Assembly (NCBI GenBank): GCA_014376355.1 | Contig: JACMRQ010000135.1 | Location: 1 to 37,442, forward strand | Direction: 5' to 3' | Origin: Arcicella sp. | Lineage (GTDB): Bacteria > Bacteroidota > Bacteroidia > Cytophagales > Spirosomataceae | Length of the DNA stretch: 37,442 nucleotides | In this document: positions 19,692 through 30,000 of the stretch, piece after piece | Numbering within the stretch: position 1 is the stretch's first letter | Layout: each line of letters begins with the position of its first letter | The notes under the pieces: generated by a model | The model's input: only the letters and a program-made list of their open reading frames with translations | What the model was told of the DNA's origin: nothing | Databases searched by the model: none | Program-made: the position numbers and the translations under genes

Positions 19692-20276
19692 TACATTATA
19701 ATAAATCATTATTTTTTATTTTTAAATTTTTCAAGAAAAGAAAACTATTATCTCTATTATGCTGTGGATATGTGGATATCCTTTGTGAAACATTTTTTTC
19801 ACGACTCCATGTTTACTTTACAATAATTATCCACATTTATTATCGAGTTATCAACACATAACTAATTGAATAACAGTAGTTTTAAAAACTTACCACTTAA
19901 ATGTGCATAAGTATTGTTATTTTATCAACGCTGTCCACAATGACTTTGTTGTCTGATAACTATGTCGTTAAGTACCAGATATATCCGATACTTATCCACA
20001 TTCATTATTGCTCATTTTATTAATCCACAATGCCGTCCATTTTTTCCACAAATTTATTGTTCAAAAATCATACCTTATCCACGCTTTATGGGTGTTTATC
20101 TCTTCTTTTAGTATAGTTATACACATAAATTTATGGAGAAAATTTATAAATTTATTACTTTCAAATTTTATAAGTTATCCTTCTTGTCTACACTTTTGAA
20201 AATAGAAAATTGGTTAAATGGCTTAAAATTGTTGATCATTCCTGAAATTTCTCCTTCTCAAAATGCATAATTTGTA
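19692..20276. other. oriC: Candidate chromosomal replication origin (oriC): DnaA-box cluster in the longest intergenic region of the window
   Basis: Perfect TTATCCACA at 19827-19835 and 19992-20000; TTWTNCACA matches at 19902-19910 (minus), 20042-20050 and 20117-20125; single-mismatch boxes at 19763-19771, 19771-19779, 19848-19856, 20021-20029 and 20075-20083; very AT-rich flanks (19690-19760, 20120-20175). Confidence 0.7.
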
Positions 20277-21911
20277 CTACTCGATTACAAAATCATACCC
20301 CGTCAATTCAAAATTTTGTTTCAATTTAATCTTATCAGACGAATATTTAATAATTTCTGGAATCTGATTTTTTTCTAAATCTCCCGAATCCCATTTACCA
20401 TTTCCATTCTCATCAACAATTAATCTTATGTAATATATACCTGCTTTTACAAAGGCAAATTCATATTTCAAAATGTTGTCCACTTTTTGAATAACTTGAT
20501 ACTGTTCATCTAAAAGTTCTACAAAAAAAGTTTTTTTATTGGGATTTTTAATCTCTCCACTAATTGTTCCATAATTTTCGGGATTACGAACTGGATGGGT
20601 TGAAACAAAATTTGTTGTTGAATCATTCTCTACAGATATAAATGTGCCTCTTGGTATTTTTAATCTTACAAAATCTTTCGGCTTTTTTCCGTCAACTTTA
20701 ATTTTTACTTCCGTTTTCTCTTTATTCCACACTATGTCTTTTTCTGTTACGAGTACTCGCACAAGTGTATCGTTCATAAATTCAATTTTATTCAAATCGA
20801 AAATTTTAATTGGTTTCGTAAAAGTAAAAGTATATCCTACTTCTTTTAAATCTATATCTTCCCCATTTGATGGTTTTGTTTTCATATTAAACTCCTCTTT
20901 TACACCTTCATTCTTTTTTGGTTTTTCTTTAAATTTAATTTTTTGATCATGTGTAAAAACTCTATCCAAAGAGTCTATAACTGATATTTTTACCTTAATA
21001 GTATCATTATAAACTTGATTTGTATTAAAAATTCTTATACTTTTTGCTTCGACTTGTTGGTAAACCATACTGTCTTTTTTATCGACAAAATTTATTTTAA
21101 CATTTTTGATTCCTCTGTAATAATCAATGTAAGCGTAATTTGATGTTGTTCTTACTTTTAAAACTTTATTAGGAATTTTTTCCATCTTCGCCACATTAAT
21201 TTCTAAATTTTCTTTATTCGTTTTTAAAATAATAGTATCTACAACTATTCCTATATTTTCTTTTGCTTCATCGTATAATAAGTTATTATTTACATCAGTA
21301 ACTGCATAAATTCTGTATTTTCCAGCAGCTACATTTTCGATGGTAAATATTCCTGAACTATCAGTTTTCATAAAATAATAAGGTTTATTCTTCTTTGGAT
21401 TTAAAGTATCTGAATAAATATACATTCCCACACTTACATCCATAATAGGTTTATTGGTTAATGGATTTCTCACTTTTCCACTCACTTTTAATGAGTCAAT
21501 GACACTTCCTGTACTAAAAACCAACCGAATATTTTTAGCTATATTTCTTTCATTCATATCTTTAAAGGTATTTCTGAAATTTAAGCTGTAAGTCGTATTT
21601 TCTTTAAAAGGCTTATCGAAAGTTAATCTTGCTCCTTTTGGCATAACTTTCGTTTCATACGTTCCTTCCAAATTTGGTGTAATTGATAATTGTTGTTGAA
21701 TATTATCTATACTCACATACTCATCAAACAAAATATCTATTTGTTTCCCATTAAAATTTCTTGATTGATTTTCTGGAATTATTTTAACAATTCTTGGAGC
21801 AAGTGTATCTTTCTTTCCTCCTGTTGGTGCTACTATTTGAGCGCAACTCAACAGCATTTCGGTAATTATTAAACTCAAAAAACTTATCAATACTATGTGT
21901 TTCAACTTCAT
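20277..21911 (-). CDS. Ig-like domain (SbsA/Big-type) lipoprotein
   Basis: Lipobox LLSCAQIVAPTGGKKDTLAPRIVKIIPENQSRNFNGKQIDILFDEYV; carboxypeptidase-regulatory-like segment SGIFTIENVAAGKYRIYAVTDVNNNLLYD; 544 aa. Confidence 0.8.
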   Translation of the reverse strand: MKLKHIVLISFLSLIITEMLLSCAQIVAPTGGKKDTLAPRIVKIIPENQSRNFNGKQIDILFDEYVSIDNIQQQLSITPNLEGTYETKVMPKGARLTFDKPFKENTTYSLNFRNTFKDMNERNIAKNIRLVFSTGSVIDSLKVSGKVRNPLTNKPIMDVSVGMYIYSDTLNPKKNKPYYFMKTDSSGIFTIENVAAGKYRIYAVTDVNNNLLYDEAKENIGIVVDTIILKTNKENLEINVAKMEKIPNKVLKVRTTSNYAYIDYYRGIKNVKINFVDKKDSMVYQQVEAKSIRIFNTNQVYNDTIKVKISVIDSLDRVFTHDQKIKFKEKPKKNEGVKEEFNMKTKPSNGEDIDLKEVGYTFTFTKPIKIFDLNKIEFMNDTLVRVLVTEKDIVWNKEKTEVKIKVDGKKPKDFVRLKIPRGTFISVENDSTTNFVSTHPVRNPENYGTISGEIKNPNKKTFFVELLDEQYQVIQKVDNILKYEFAFVKAGIYYIRLIVDENGNGKWDSGDLEKNQIPEIIKYSSDKIKLKQNFELTGYDFVIE

Positions 21912-21929
21912 ATAAATATGTTAATAAAT

Positions 21930-21938
21930 TGTGGATAA
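21930..21938 (-). promoter_or_regulatory. Perfect DnaA box TTATCCACA (minus strand)
   Basis: TGTGGATAA just upstream of the Ig-like lipoprotein gene. Confidence 0.5.
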
Positions 21939-22038
21939 TTAATTTTTGTTGCTTGTGAAACAATTTTTGATTTATTACTTACCTCAAAATTGCTTATAAA
22001 TATCGGTTTATAGAAATTTAAAATCTGTTACAAAAATA

Positions 22039-22069
22039 AACCCTCAATAATTGATAACTATCGAGGGTT
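22039..22069 (-). terminator. Putative hairpin terminator downstream of the methyltransferase gene
   Basis: aaccctc ... gagggtt stem; + strand A-tract at 22031-22036 gives a T-tract on the minus strand. Confidence 0.5.
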
Positions 22070-22091
22070 GTTAATAAATATGTAAATAGTG

Positions 22092-22976
22092 TTAATTTTT
22101 CTTAAATACATAAATCAAACTTGAATAATTTCCTTCATTTTTCTTTGCATTATGATTTGATCTGAAGCCGTCTATAAATGCTTTAAAGTAATTAATTTTA
22201 CCAGTTTGATATTTTGTACTCAGCATTGAAACATAAAAAGAATCAAACTTCATTGGTAAAGTTTCTTTTAACTGAAACCCTTTTTCGCTAAACAACTTTG
22301 TGATAGATTTTTGGGAAAAATGATACAAATGTCTGGGAACATCATAAGCCGCCCATTTCTCTTGATACAGTTCTGCATCTTTAGATTCGTGATTTGGAAC
22401 GGCAATAATTAGTAATCCATCTTCATAAAGTCTTTCTTTTAACCAATTAATTGTTTCATTTAATAAGTGAATGTGTTCAAGTACGTGCCACATCGTAATT
22501 ATATTAAATTGCTCGTTTTGAAATGAAGATAAAATTTCAGTTTTAATAATAGCTTCAATACTTTTTTCAGCAATTTGTCTTGCTCCCGAATCTGGTTCAA
22601 TGCCACTTACCTTCCAACCATTCTCATTAGCTTGGTTTAAAAACATACCCGTTCCACATCCTACGTCTAATAATTTTCCTTTTTGTGGACAGAGTCTATT
22701 AATTAAATTTACTTTACTTTTTAGCGTATATTTTCTAACGGCATGATAAATTTTTGCAATCAATCCTTTAGAAGTATTTGTGTGTGAAATATAAGATTCT
22801 GCCTTGTAATACTCTCCCATCTCATTTGAGTTAGGTCGTGGATTTGTAAATTTGAACCCACATGATTTACAACCAACAATTTGAAAGTTCTCATTACTAA
22901 CCGTATAATCTTTTACCTCTAAATATTTTTCAAAGGTATTATTTTGGCAAACTGGGCAATTACTTATTTGTTCCAT
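22092..22976 (-). CDS. Class I SAM-dependent methyltransferase with N-terminal zinc-ribbon-like CxxC motifs
   Basis: CPVCQNNTFEKYLEVKDYTVSNENFQIVGCKSCGFKFTNPRP; GKLLDVGCGTGMFLNQANENGWKVSGIEPD; ITMWHVLEHI. Confidence 0.9.
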   Translation of the reverse strand: MEQISNCPVCQNNTFEKYLEVKDYTVSNENFQIVGCKSCGFKFTNPRPNSNEMGEYYKAESYISHTNTSKGLIAKIYHAVRKYTLKSKVNLINRLCPQKGKLLDVGCGTGMFLNQANENGWKVSGIEPDSGARQIAEKSIEAIIKTEILSSFQNEQFNIITMWHVLEHIHLLNETINWLKERLYEDGLLIIAVPNHESKDAELYQEKWAAYDVPRHLYHFSQKSITKLFSEKGFQLKETLPMKFDSFYVSMLSTKYQTGKINYFKAFIDGFRSNHNAKKNEGNYSSLIYVFKKN

Positions 22977-23054
22977 ATTTTAAATAGCACAGCTTTCTAA
23001 ACTGCCTAATAATTTACTACTCTTCCGCCAGAGTGAATCTGTTGCATATTTTTA

Positions 23055-23062
23055 CAAAGATA
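23055..23062 (-). promoter_or_regulatory. Putative -7 element TATCTTTG upstream of the methyltransferase gene
   Basis: caaagata on + strand; TAnnTTTG consensus. Confidence 0.4.
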
Positions 23063-23063
23063 C

Positions 23064-23100
23064 AAAAAAGACCTGCATGGTTTTAATTCCATACAGGTCT
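23064..23100 (-). terminator. Intrinsic terminator downstream of mnmG
   Basis: agacctgcatgg...ccatacaggtct (one mismatch) followed by a T-tract on the minus strand. Confidence 0.7.
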
Positions 23101-23133
23101 AAAATTAATCTTAGTTTATCTCTACGATTATTA

Positions 23134-23159
23134 TTCCGAAAGTTTTAGAACTTTCGGAA
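23134..23159. repeat. 11-bp perfect inverted repeat between mnmG and its terminator
   Basis: ttccgaaagtt-ttag-aactttcggaa, no T-tract. Confidence 0.6.
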
Positions 23160-23195
23160 GGTTCTTATGATAAATTCTTTTAGTATTCAACTTAA

Positions 23196-25058
23196 CTATC
23201 TTCCAATATAAATCATTAAAACTGAAATATCTGATACTGAAACACCACTTATTCTTGAAGCTTGTCCAATTGTTTGAGGTCTAATTTTTGTTAATTTCTG
23301 ACGACCTTCGATAGAAATTGTCTTTAATTTCATATAGTCAAATTCTGTCGGAATATTTAAGTTTTCTAAACGTTGAAGTTTATTAACCATTAATTGTTCC
23401 TTTTCGATATAACTTTCATATTTAACATTTATTTCAGCTTGTTCTAATACTTCGTCTGCATATTTTGAAAACAATATTTCTGTTTCCTCTGTCAATGTTC
23501 TTAGATGAGGAATTTCAATATTTGGTCTTCTTAATAAATTCCAGAGTGATACTCTTTCTCTCAATGTTGCTGTCCCAAAGCTTTCTAATTTTTCATTTAC
23601 TTCATTTGGATTTACTTTTAATACTTTTATCTCCTCTATCAATTCATTTGTTTGACTTATTTTATGTTGAACATTTACTAATCTGTCATTCGATGCTAAT
23701 CCAATTGAATATCCTCTGGCTGTCAAACGAACATCGGCATTATCCTGTCGTAATAATGTTCTGTATTCGGCTCTTGAAGTAAACATTCTGTATGGCTCAT
23801 CAGTGCCTTTATTAATTAAATCATCAATCAAAACCCCAATGTATGCTTCCGAACGATTAAGTACGAAGTCAGGTAATTCATTAATTTTTTGATGGGCATT
23901 TATCCCTGCCATTAATCCTTGACAAGCAGCTTCTTCATAGCCAGTTGTTCCGTTTATTTGTCCTGCAAAAAATAAATTACTTATTCTTTTTGTTTCTAAG
24001 GTAGCTTTTAATTGTGTTGGTGGAAAGAAATCATATTCAATAGCATATCCTGGACGAAACATTTTTACATTCTCAAATCCTGGAATTTTTTTTAAGGCTT
24101 CGTATTGTACATCTTCTGGTAGTGATGTTGAAAAACCATTCACATAAACTTCAACTGTATTCCATCCTTCTGGTTCAACGAATATTTGATGGCGGTCTTT
24201 ATCTGCAAAACGATTTATTTTATCTTCTACTGACGGACAATATCTTGGACCTAACCCTTTTATTCTACCTGCAAACATCGGAGATTTATCGAAGCCAGTT
24301 TTTAATACATCATGGACTTCTTGATTAGTGTAAGTTATCCAACAGCTTCGTTGGTTTACTAATGGTTTTGTATCCGTGTAGGAAAACTTACATGGATTTT
24401 CATCTCCTTTTTGTTCTTCCATCTTAGAAAAATCTAAACTTCTCGCATCTACTCTTGGAGGCGTTCCTGTTTTCATCCGACCAGCCTCAAAACCTAATTC
24501 AATCAATTGTTCAGTAATTCCAGTAGCTTTTCCTTCTGCAGTTCTACCTCCACCAAAATTCTTTTCTCCAATATGAATCAATCCATTCAAGAATGTTCCA
24601 TTTGTCAGCACTACTGATTTCGCAACAAATTCTACACCTAATTGCGTTTTCACTCCTACTACTTTATTATCTTCTATTAATAACCCAGATACCATCTCTT
24701 GCCAAAAATCCACATTATAATTTTGTTCTAATGCCATTCTCCACTCCTCTGCAAATTTCATTCTATCCGACTGACATCGTGGCGACCACATAGCAGGCCC
24801 CTTTGAACGATTTAGCATTCGAAATTGAATCATTGTTTTATCTGAAATAATTCCTGACATTCCTCCAAGTGCATCTATTTCACGAACAATTTGTCCTTTT
24901 GCAACTCCACCCATCGCTGGATTGCAAGACATTTGAGCTATGGTATTCATATTCATAGTAATTAATAAAACCTTTGAACCCATTTTTGCGGCAGCGTGTG
25001 CTGCCTCGCACCCTGCGTGTCCTGCCCCTACTACTATTACATCATAATTTTTGTACAT
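23196..25058 (-). CDS. mnmG: tRNA uridine-5-carboxymethylaminomethyl(34) synthesis enzyme MnmG (GidA)
   Basis: [99 protein letters not shown]; 620 aa. Confidence 0.98.
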   Translation of the reverse strand: MYKNYDVIVVGAGHAGCEAAHAAAKMGSKVLLITMNMNTIAQMSCNPAMGGVAKGQIVREIDALGGMSGIISDKTMIQFRMLNRSKGPAMWSPRCQSDRMKFAEEWRMALEQNYNVDFWQEMVSGLLIEDNKVVGVKTQLGVEFVAKSVVLTNGTFLNGLIHIGEKNFGGGRTAEGKATGITEQLIELGFEAGRMKTGTPPRVDARSLDFSKMEEQKGDENPCKFSYTDTKPLVNQRSCWITYTNQEVHDVLKTGFDKSPMFAGRIKGLGPRYCPSVEDKINRFADKDRHQIFVEPEGWNTVEVYVNGFSTSLPEDVQYEALKKIPGFENVKMFRPGYAIEYDFFPPTQLKATLETKRISNLFFAGQINGTTGYEEAACQGLMAGINAHQKINELPDFVLNRSEAYIGVLIDDLINKGTDEPYRMFTSRAEYRTLLRQDNADVRLTARGYSIGLASNDRLVNVQHKISQTNELIEEIKVLKVNPNEVNEKLESFGTATLRERVSLWNLLRRPNIEIPHLRTLTEETEILFSKYADEVLEQAEINVKYESYIEKEQLMVNKLQRLENLNIPTEFDYMKLKTISIEGRQKLTKIRPQTIGQASRISGVSVSDISVLMIYIGR

Positions 25059-25133
25059 TTCTATTTACTTTTTATCAGATATATTATATTTTTATCGAGC
25101 CAATTCGTTTTTTAAAAGCGACTTTTTGTCAAC

Positions 25134-25149
25134 TGTTTCACGTGGAGTG
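25134..25149 (+). promoter_or_regulatory. Degenerate parS-like site (TGTTTCACGTGGAGTG)
   Basis: Perfect left half and CACGTG core of TGTTTCACGTGAAACA; right half diverges. Confidence 0.3.
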
Positions 25150-25174
25150 TTTGATTAGTTATGTTTAAAACAGA

Positions 25175-25588
25175 TTAAAAAATCGAAATATATTTACTCT
25201 CCAAACGCCTCATTTCTACTTTTTCTTCAATCGAATGATCATCATGTCCACATAAGTGTAAGAGCCCATGTATAACAACCCGTTTAATTTCTTCCTCAAA
25301 AACAGTATTTAATGTTTGTGAGTTCTCTTTAACTCTTTCGATACTGACAAATATATCACCTTCAATGGTACTTTCATCTTCTGAATTATCAAAGGTTATG
25401 ATATCAGTTAAGGTATCATGGTCTAAATAATCAACATTAATTTTATGTAAATACTCGTCAGAACAAAAGATATAGTTTAGGTCTTTAATCTTAAAACCCT
25501 CTTTATCAGCCACTTTCTTTAACCAAGCTTTAAAATTATTTTTGCCTTGAAATTTAAAATCAATATCTTCGTTAAAAAAAATAATCAT
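25175..25588 (-). CDS. ybeY: Endoribonuclease YbeY (rRNA maturation factor)
   Basis: VIHGLLHLCGHDDHSIEEKVEMRRLE (H3xH5xH metal motif); 137 aa. Confidence 0.93.
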   Translation of the reverse strand: MIIFFNEDIDFKFQGKNNFKAWLKKVADKEGFKIKDLNYIFCSDEYLHKINVDYLDHDTLTDIITFDNSEDESTIEGDIFVSIERVKENSQTLNTVFEEEIKRVVIHGLLHLCGHDDHSIEEKVEMRRLESKYISIF

Positions 25589-25625
25589 TTGTATTGTTAT
25601 TTATAAATTAAATAAATTCTTACGA

Positions 25626-25633
25626 CAAAGATA
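25626..25633 (-). promoter_or_regulatory. Putative -7 element TATCTTTG upstream of ybeY
   Basis: caaagata on + strand; TAnnTTTG consensus, about 40 bp upstream of the ATG. Confidence 0.45.
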
Positions 25634-25683
25634 CAACACAATTCATTACTAAGTGAAAATCAGTAATTTAGCAGAATGGAATA

Positions 25684-26997
25684 ATGATAACCAAATACTT
25701 AAATCCGATGAAAGTCAAAATGCCTCCTCAGAATTACATATTAATAACAATTATAATACTCGCTGTACTACATGAAAGTGCTTGTCAAAAGCCAAGAGAT
25801 GGACTTAGACAAAAAGAAGATAGATACCAGAACACAAGTATCCCCAATAACTGTGATGACAAAATTTATGCAATTACTGAAATAGGTAATTTAATTGAAA
25901 TTGAAAAAATTGAAAGTAAAGATATAATTATAAAACAATTAGGAAAAGCATTACCATTTAAGTGTAATGCTTTTGTAAAAGGAGTAAACAATAAAATTTA
26001 TGCAGTAAAAGCATATGAACAAGCTCGCACTCCTTTATATGAATACAATCCTAAAAACAAACTAGGAAGTATCAGCAAATGGGTATTGCCATCGAATGAA
26101 GATGGTGGTTGGGTTTCTGGGGCGGTGGACTCCAAGGGAAAATTATACTTCATATCTACTACTATGGAAAATCTTGTGAGAATAGATATTCGGAAAGTAG
26201 AACCAGATATAATATGGACAGAAAATTTGTCGGTGGAAGGTTGGAGAAAAGAAAATTGTAAAAGTGGATGTAATTTTTTCATAAATCAGATGGACGAATT
26301 AGTAGTTAAAGAAAATAGAGGAAATAGAATATGGAATATTTCTATAACAAATCAATTAAAAGTTGTGAAGGCTGACATTGTAAATACCGCAAATGAAGTA
26401 AATCCTACGAATGATATTATGGAATACATTAATTCATCGGGAAAAACAATGACATTTTTATTGGGGCGAAATACTATTTATAATTATTCAACTAAAAAAA
26501 ATGATGTAATTTCAATAATTAAAATTGATACATTGAAATTAGGTTTTTTTACCGAAATCGCAGGATGTAATAACTTTATTAAAAAAGAAGAAAATGTAGT
26601 TGAGCAAGAAAAAGATGAATTAATTACCGCAGCTACGGGTATTAATGAAAGTGTAAGGTTAAAAAACATTATTTTTCGACTGGGAGAATCAGAGTTGCAA
26701 CCAGAATCATTCTCTGAATTAGATAAATTGGTACGACAACTAAAAAAGTATCATCAAATAGAAATTTTATTAGAAGGTCATACTGACATAACAGGAGATT
26801 CAGATGAGAATATTCAGCTATCTTTGGAAAGGGTTAACTCATGCAAGAAATATCTTGTAAATAAGGGTATCGAAGGCCAAAGAATACAGACGAAAGGATA
26901 TGGCAATGAAAGACCATTAAAACGCTCAGGAAATGAAAAAGAACGTGAAATTAATAGACGTGTGGAGTTCAAAATTATAAAAGGAATTGGATCTTGA
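25684..26997 (+). CDS. OmpA family protein with N-terminal propeller-like domain
   Basis: C-terminal EILLEGHTDITGDSDENIQLSLERVNSCKKYLVNKGIEGQRIQTKGYGNERPLKRSGNEKEREINRRVEFKI; N-terminal hydrophobic segment then a KIYAITEIG/KIYAVKAYE/KLYFISTTME repeat pattern. Confidence 0.8.
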   Translation: MITKYLNPMKVKMPPQNYILITIIILAVLHESACQKPRDGLRQKEDRYQNTSIPNNCDDKIYAITEIGNLIEIEKIESKDIIIKQLGKALPFKCNAFVKGVNNKIYAVKAYEQARTPLYEYNPKNKLGSISKWVLPSNEDGGWVSGAVDSKGKLYFISTTMENLVRIDIRKVEPDIIWTENLSVEGWRKENCKSGCNFFINQMDELVVKENRGNRIWNISITNQLKVVKADIVNTANEVNPTNDIMEYINSSGKTMTFLLGRNTIYNYSTKKNDVISIIKIDTLKLGFFTEIAGCNNFIKKEENVVEQEKDELITAATGINESVRLKNIIFRLGESELQPESFSELDKLVRQLKKYHQIEILLEGHTDITGDSDENIQLSLERVNSCKKYLVNKGIEGQRIQTKGYGNERPLKRSGNEKEREINRRVEFKIIKGIGS

Positions 26998-27009
26998 AAA
27001 TTTATTATC

Positions 27010-27058
27010 AAAAAGCAAAAGGTGTATTAGAAAATATCTAATACACCTTTTGCTTTTT
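27010..27058. terminator. Bidirectional hairpin terminator between the convergent OmpA-like and DUF4175 genes
   Basis: Perfect 22-bp inverted repeat aaaaagcaaaaggtgtattaga / tctaatacaccttttgcttttt with a 5-nt loop. Confidence 0.85.
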
Positions 27059-27075
27059 ATTTAAAACCGACAATA

Positions 27076-30000
27076 TTAATTTATTTGTTTAAAATAATTA
27101 TCAACTTGACGTTTGTAATAAGGGTTCAAATTTGGTGGAACAGTTCGAAGTAATTCAGTCTGTTTTTGTTTGTCCTTAACGTATTGTTGAAACTGTGGTG
27201 GAGCTTTTCTTTCATAAGTCTGACGAGCCGTCTCTGCTTTACGTTTTTGGTCTTCTTCCTGTTCTTTCATCGCTTTTTCAGATTCTAATAAACGAGTTAA
27301 TAATTCTTGCTGACGTTTCATTGTTTCGGGATTAATGCGTTTATTGACCAAGTCTGTTTCAGTTTCTTCCATCTTTTTCATCATATCCTTTATTTCATCT
27401 CCTAATTTGCGACCTTTTTCCGTTCCTTTAGAACTATCTAAAAAGCCTTGAAGCATTTTTCTTAACGCAGATTGTTCTCGTGCCATTTTTGCTAATTGCT
27501 CAGAAATACCACCCTGTCCTTTTGAACCTTTCTGCATAGATTTACCCATTTGTTCATTCAATTCTTTCTGAGCTTCTCCCATACTTTTTTGCTTCCCTTT
27601 GTTTTTGCCCTTTCCGCTACCAGAACCAGCCATCATTTGTTGATTTTGTTGCATTTGTTTCAATACATCAGATAATAATAGAGCTAAATTATTCATCGAA
27701 GTCATAGCAAATTGCTGTTTTGAAGTTGTCATGGCTAATTTACGTTCCTTTATCAATTTTACAGCATCGCCCATGTAGTCTTTCATATTATTCATTTCAC
27801 GAGTCACAAAAGTTTCAATCTGTAAAACTCTTTTCGATAAAGCATACAGACTATCTTCAATAACTTTCGCATCATCTTGTAATTTAATTTGGTCTTGCGA
27901 AAGTTTAATAAATCTTGGATCTGATGGATTAATACCTCTAAAGTCTTTCATTAGCCGTTCTTGGTCAAATGAAACGGTGACTAAGTTTTCAAGAATATCT
28001 CTCAAATCATCCATATTTTCTTCATTCTGTTTGGATTCTTGCTGTTGTTTAGCGGCAGCAAGTTTTTGAGCGAGATTACGCATTTTTTTAGCAGCACGTT
28101 TTTGCTTTTCGGAAGCACTTTTATTGTCACCTTTATCCATTTGTTTCTCAGAATCCTTTTGGTCTTCTGAAATATCCTCTTGTTGCTCTTTATCCATATC
28201 CATCTTTTCAGAATTTTTCATCTCCTCGTTCATCTTCTCTGCTTCTTTCAAATCCTTCTTCAAATCATCAAATTCCTTACTTAATTTCTCCTGTTCTTTT
28301 TTATTTGCCTCACTTTCCTTTTGTTTTTCAGTAGAATTATCGGGTTTCTTTTCTGTTTGATTATTTTTCTCAGCTAATTTCTCTTCTTTTTCAGCCTGAT
28401 TTTCAAGTTCTTTAATGGCTTTATCCATTTTTTGGTCAAGTTGTAATTTCTTGAAAAGGTCTTTCATTCGTTCTAATTCTTTTTCAGCATTTTTTTCTTT
28501 ATTTTTAATCCGCTCCATTTGCTCCAACATCTTATTATCTTCTGGATTTTGTTCGAGCATTTTTTTTAATTCCTCGTACATTTTTTGAGCTTCTGGATCC
28601 ATCAATTCATTCATCATCTTTTGCAGAGCATCCATTTTCTGTTGGTTTTCAGGTTTTTGTTCGTTAAAACGTTGCTGTTTCTCGTTAAGATTTTGGTTTT
28701 GTTCTTGCATCTGTTTGATTTCATTCATCAATTCTTCTTTCTTTTTAATAAGTTCTTCAGCTACTTTCTTATCTTGAAAATCAAGCTCTTTTTTATTTTT
28801 CAGACGACTTTCCAAAGCAGCAATTTCCTTACGAAGTTTTTGAGCTTTTTCAAGCGTTTTTTCAATTTGTGCTTCAGCTTTATCAATAGAATTGTCAATT
28901 TCTTTATCAATAGCACGTTTGTCAGGTACAGCATAATTCATTATTTGCGAACGGGTAGATTTTGCTCCATTCACACCATCATTATCCCAAACTTGAACAA
29001 AATACTCGATTTTGTCGGCAGGACTTAACTTTAAACTATCTAAATTCCATTGTTTATAAAAACTTTGGATAGTTTGAGATACATTTATAGGTATGTTGAT
29101 GCTTGCATAATTTTGAGTCGAGGGCTTCCCTTCACGTAAAACTTTATAAAAAATAGCTAATTTACTGATACCATAATCATCAGCAATATTGCCACCTAAA
29201 ACCATGAAATTATAAAGTGTTGAATCTTTATATTGCTCTAAGCTTAGTTGAGGATGTTTATCAGGCACAACGTTTAAGAAGAAACTTATTCCATCAGAAT
29301 TTGAAGCGTATTGATTTTTCAAAAATACTTTATACGTACCAGAAGTTTTAACAATGCGAGAAAGGTCAAATCCTCCCCCTAACAATTTTTTGTAAGCATG
29401 ATAACGTTTTCCATCACCATCAAAAACCATGACAATTGAATCAGTATCTGATACATTAAAATCCCAGTCAATGGATGTACCTTCTGGAACGGTCAAATTA
29501 CCCACATTTTTCAAAGATTCATTTGGTTTATGTAGATAGTTGGGATAGTTCAAATTAACATCAAAAAATGCCAAACTTGGTCGATTAATGATTTCAATAT
29601 CATATTCTGCCGATTTGAATCCTGCCGCCTCAAATTTGAAATCAAAATCTTGTTGAACCTTTGAAAATGTGTAAGTATAATGACGTTTATCAACCGTCTC
29701 CATTTTCAGTTTACGGTCGTTATGTATCAGATAAACTGATTCAGGAATCGTATTCCCTTGAAGCGTTAAATTTATCGTAAAGTCTTCATTCTTAAACGCT
29801 TGCATTTTTTTATTCTCTAATACAAACGTAAATGGAGCTTCTTCTTGGTATTCATTTTTGAAGTTAACAATACGTTCGGTACTTTTTGAAAAGAATGCAG
29901 GATATAACATCAAAATCAATATAATTGCTCCCGCAGGTAAAGCCGCAAATTTCAGATATTTACGATTTTCATTTATTTTAATTGCATCAGCAAACTTTAA

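Noticed and set aside
19526-20199. Plus-strand ORFs 19526..19861 and 20008..20199 in or overlapping the candidate oriC region
   Set aside because: Low-complexity, aromatic/Ile-rich translations typical of AT-rich noncoding DNA; the first overlaps the TPR CDS antisense; no recognisable family.
28124-29028. Antisense ORFs 28124..28360 and 28585..29028 inside DUF4175
   Set aside because: F/S/L-rich translations that are the mirror of a K/E-rich coiled coil; compositional artefacts.
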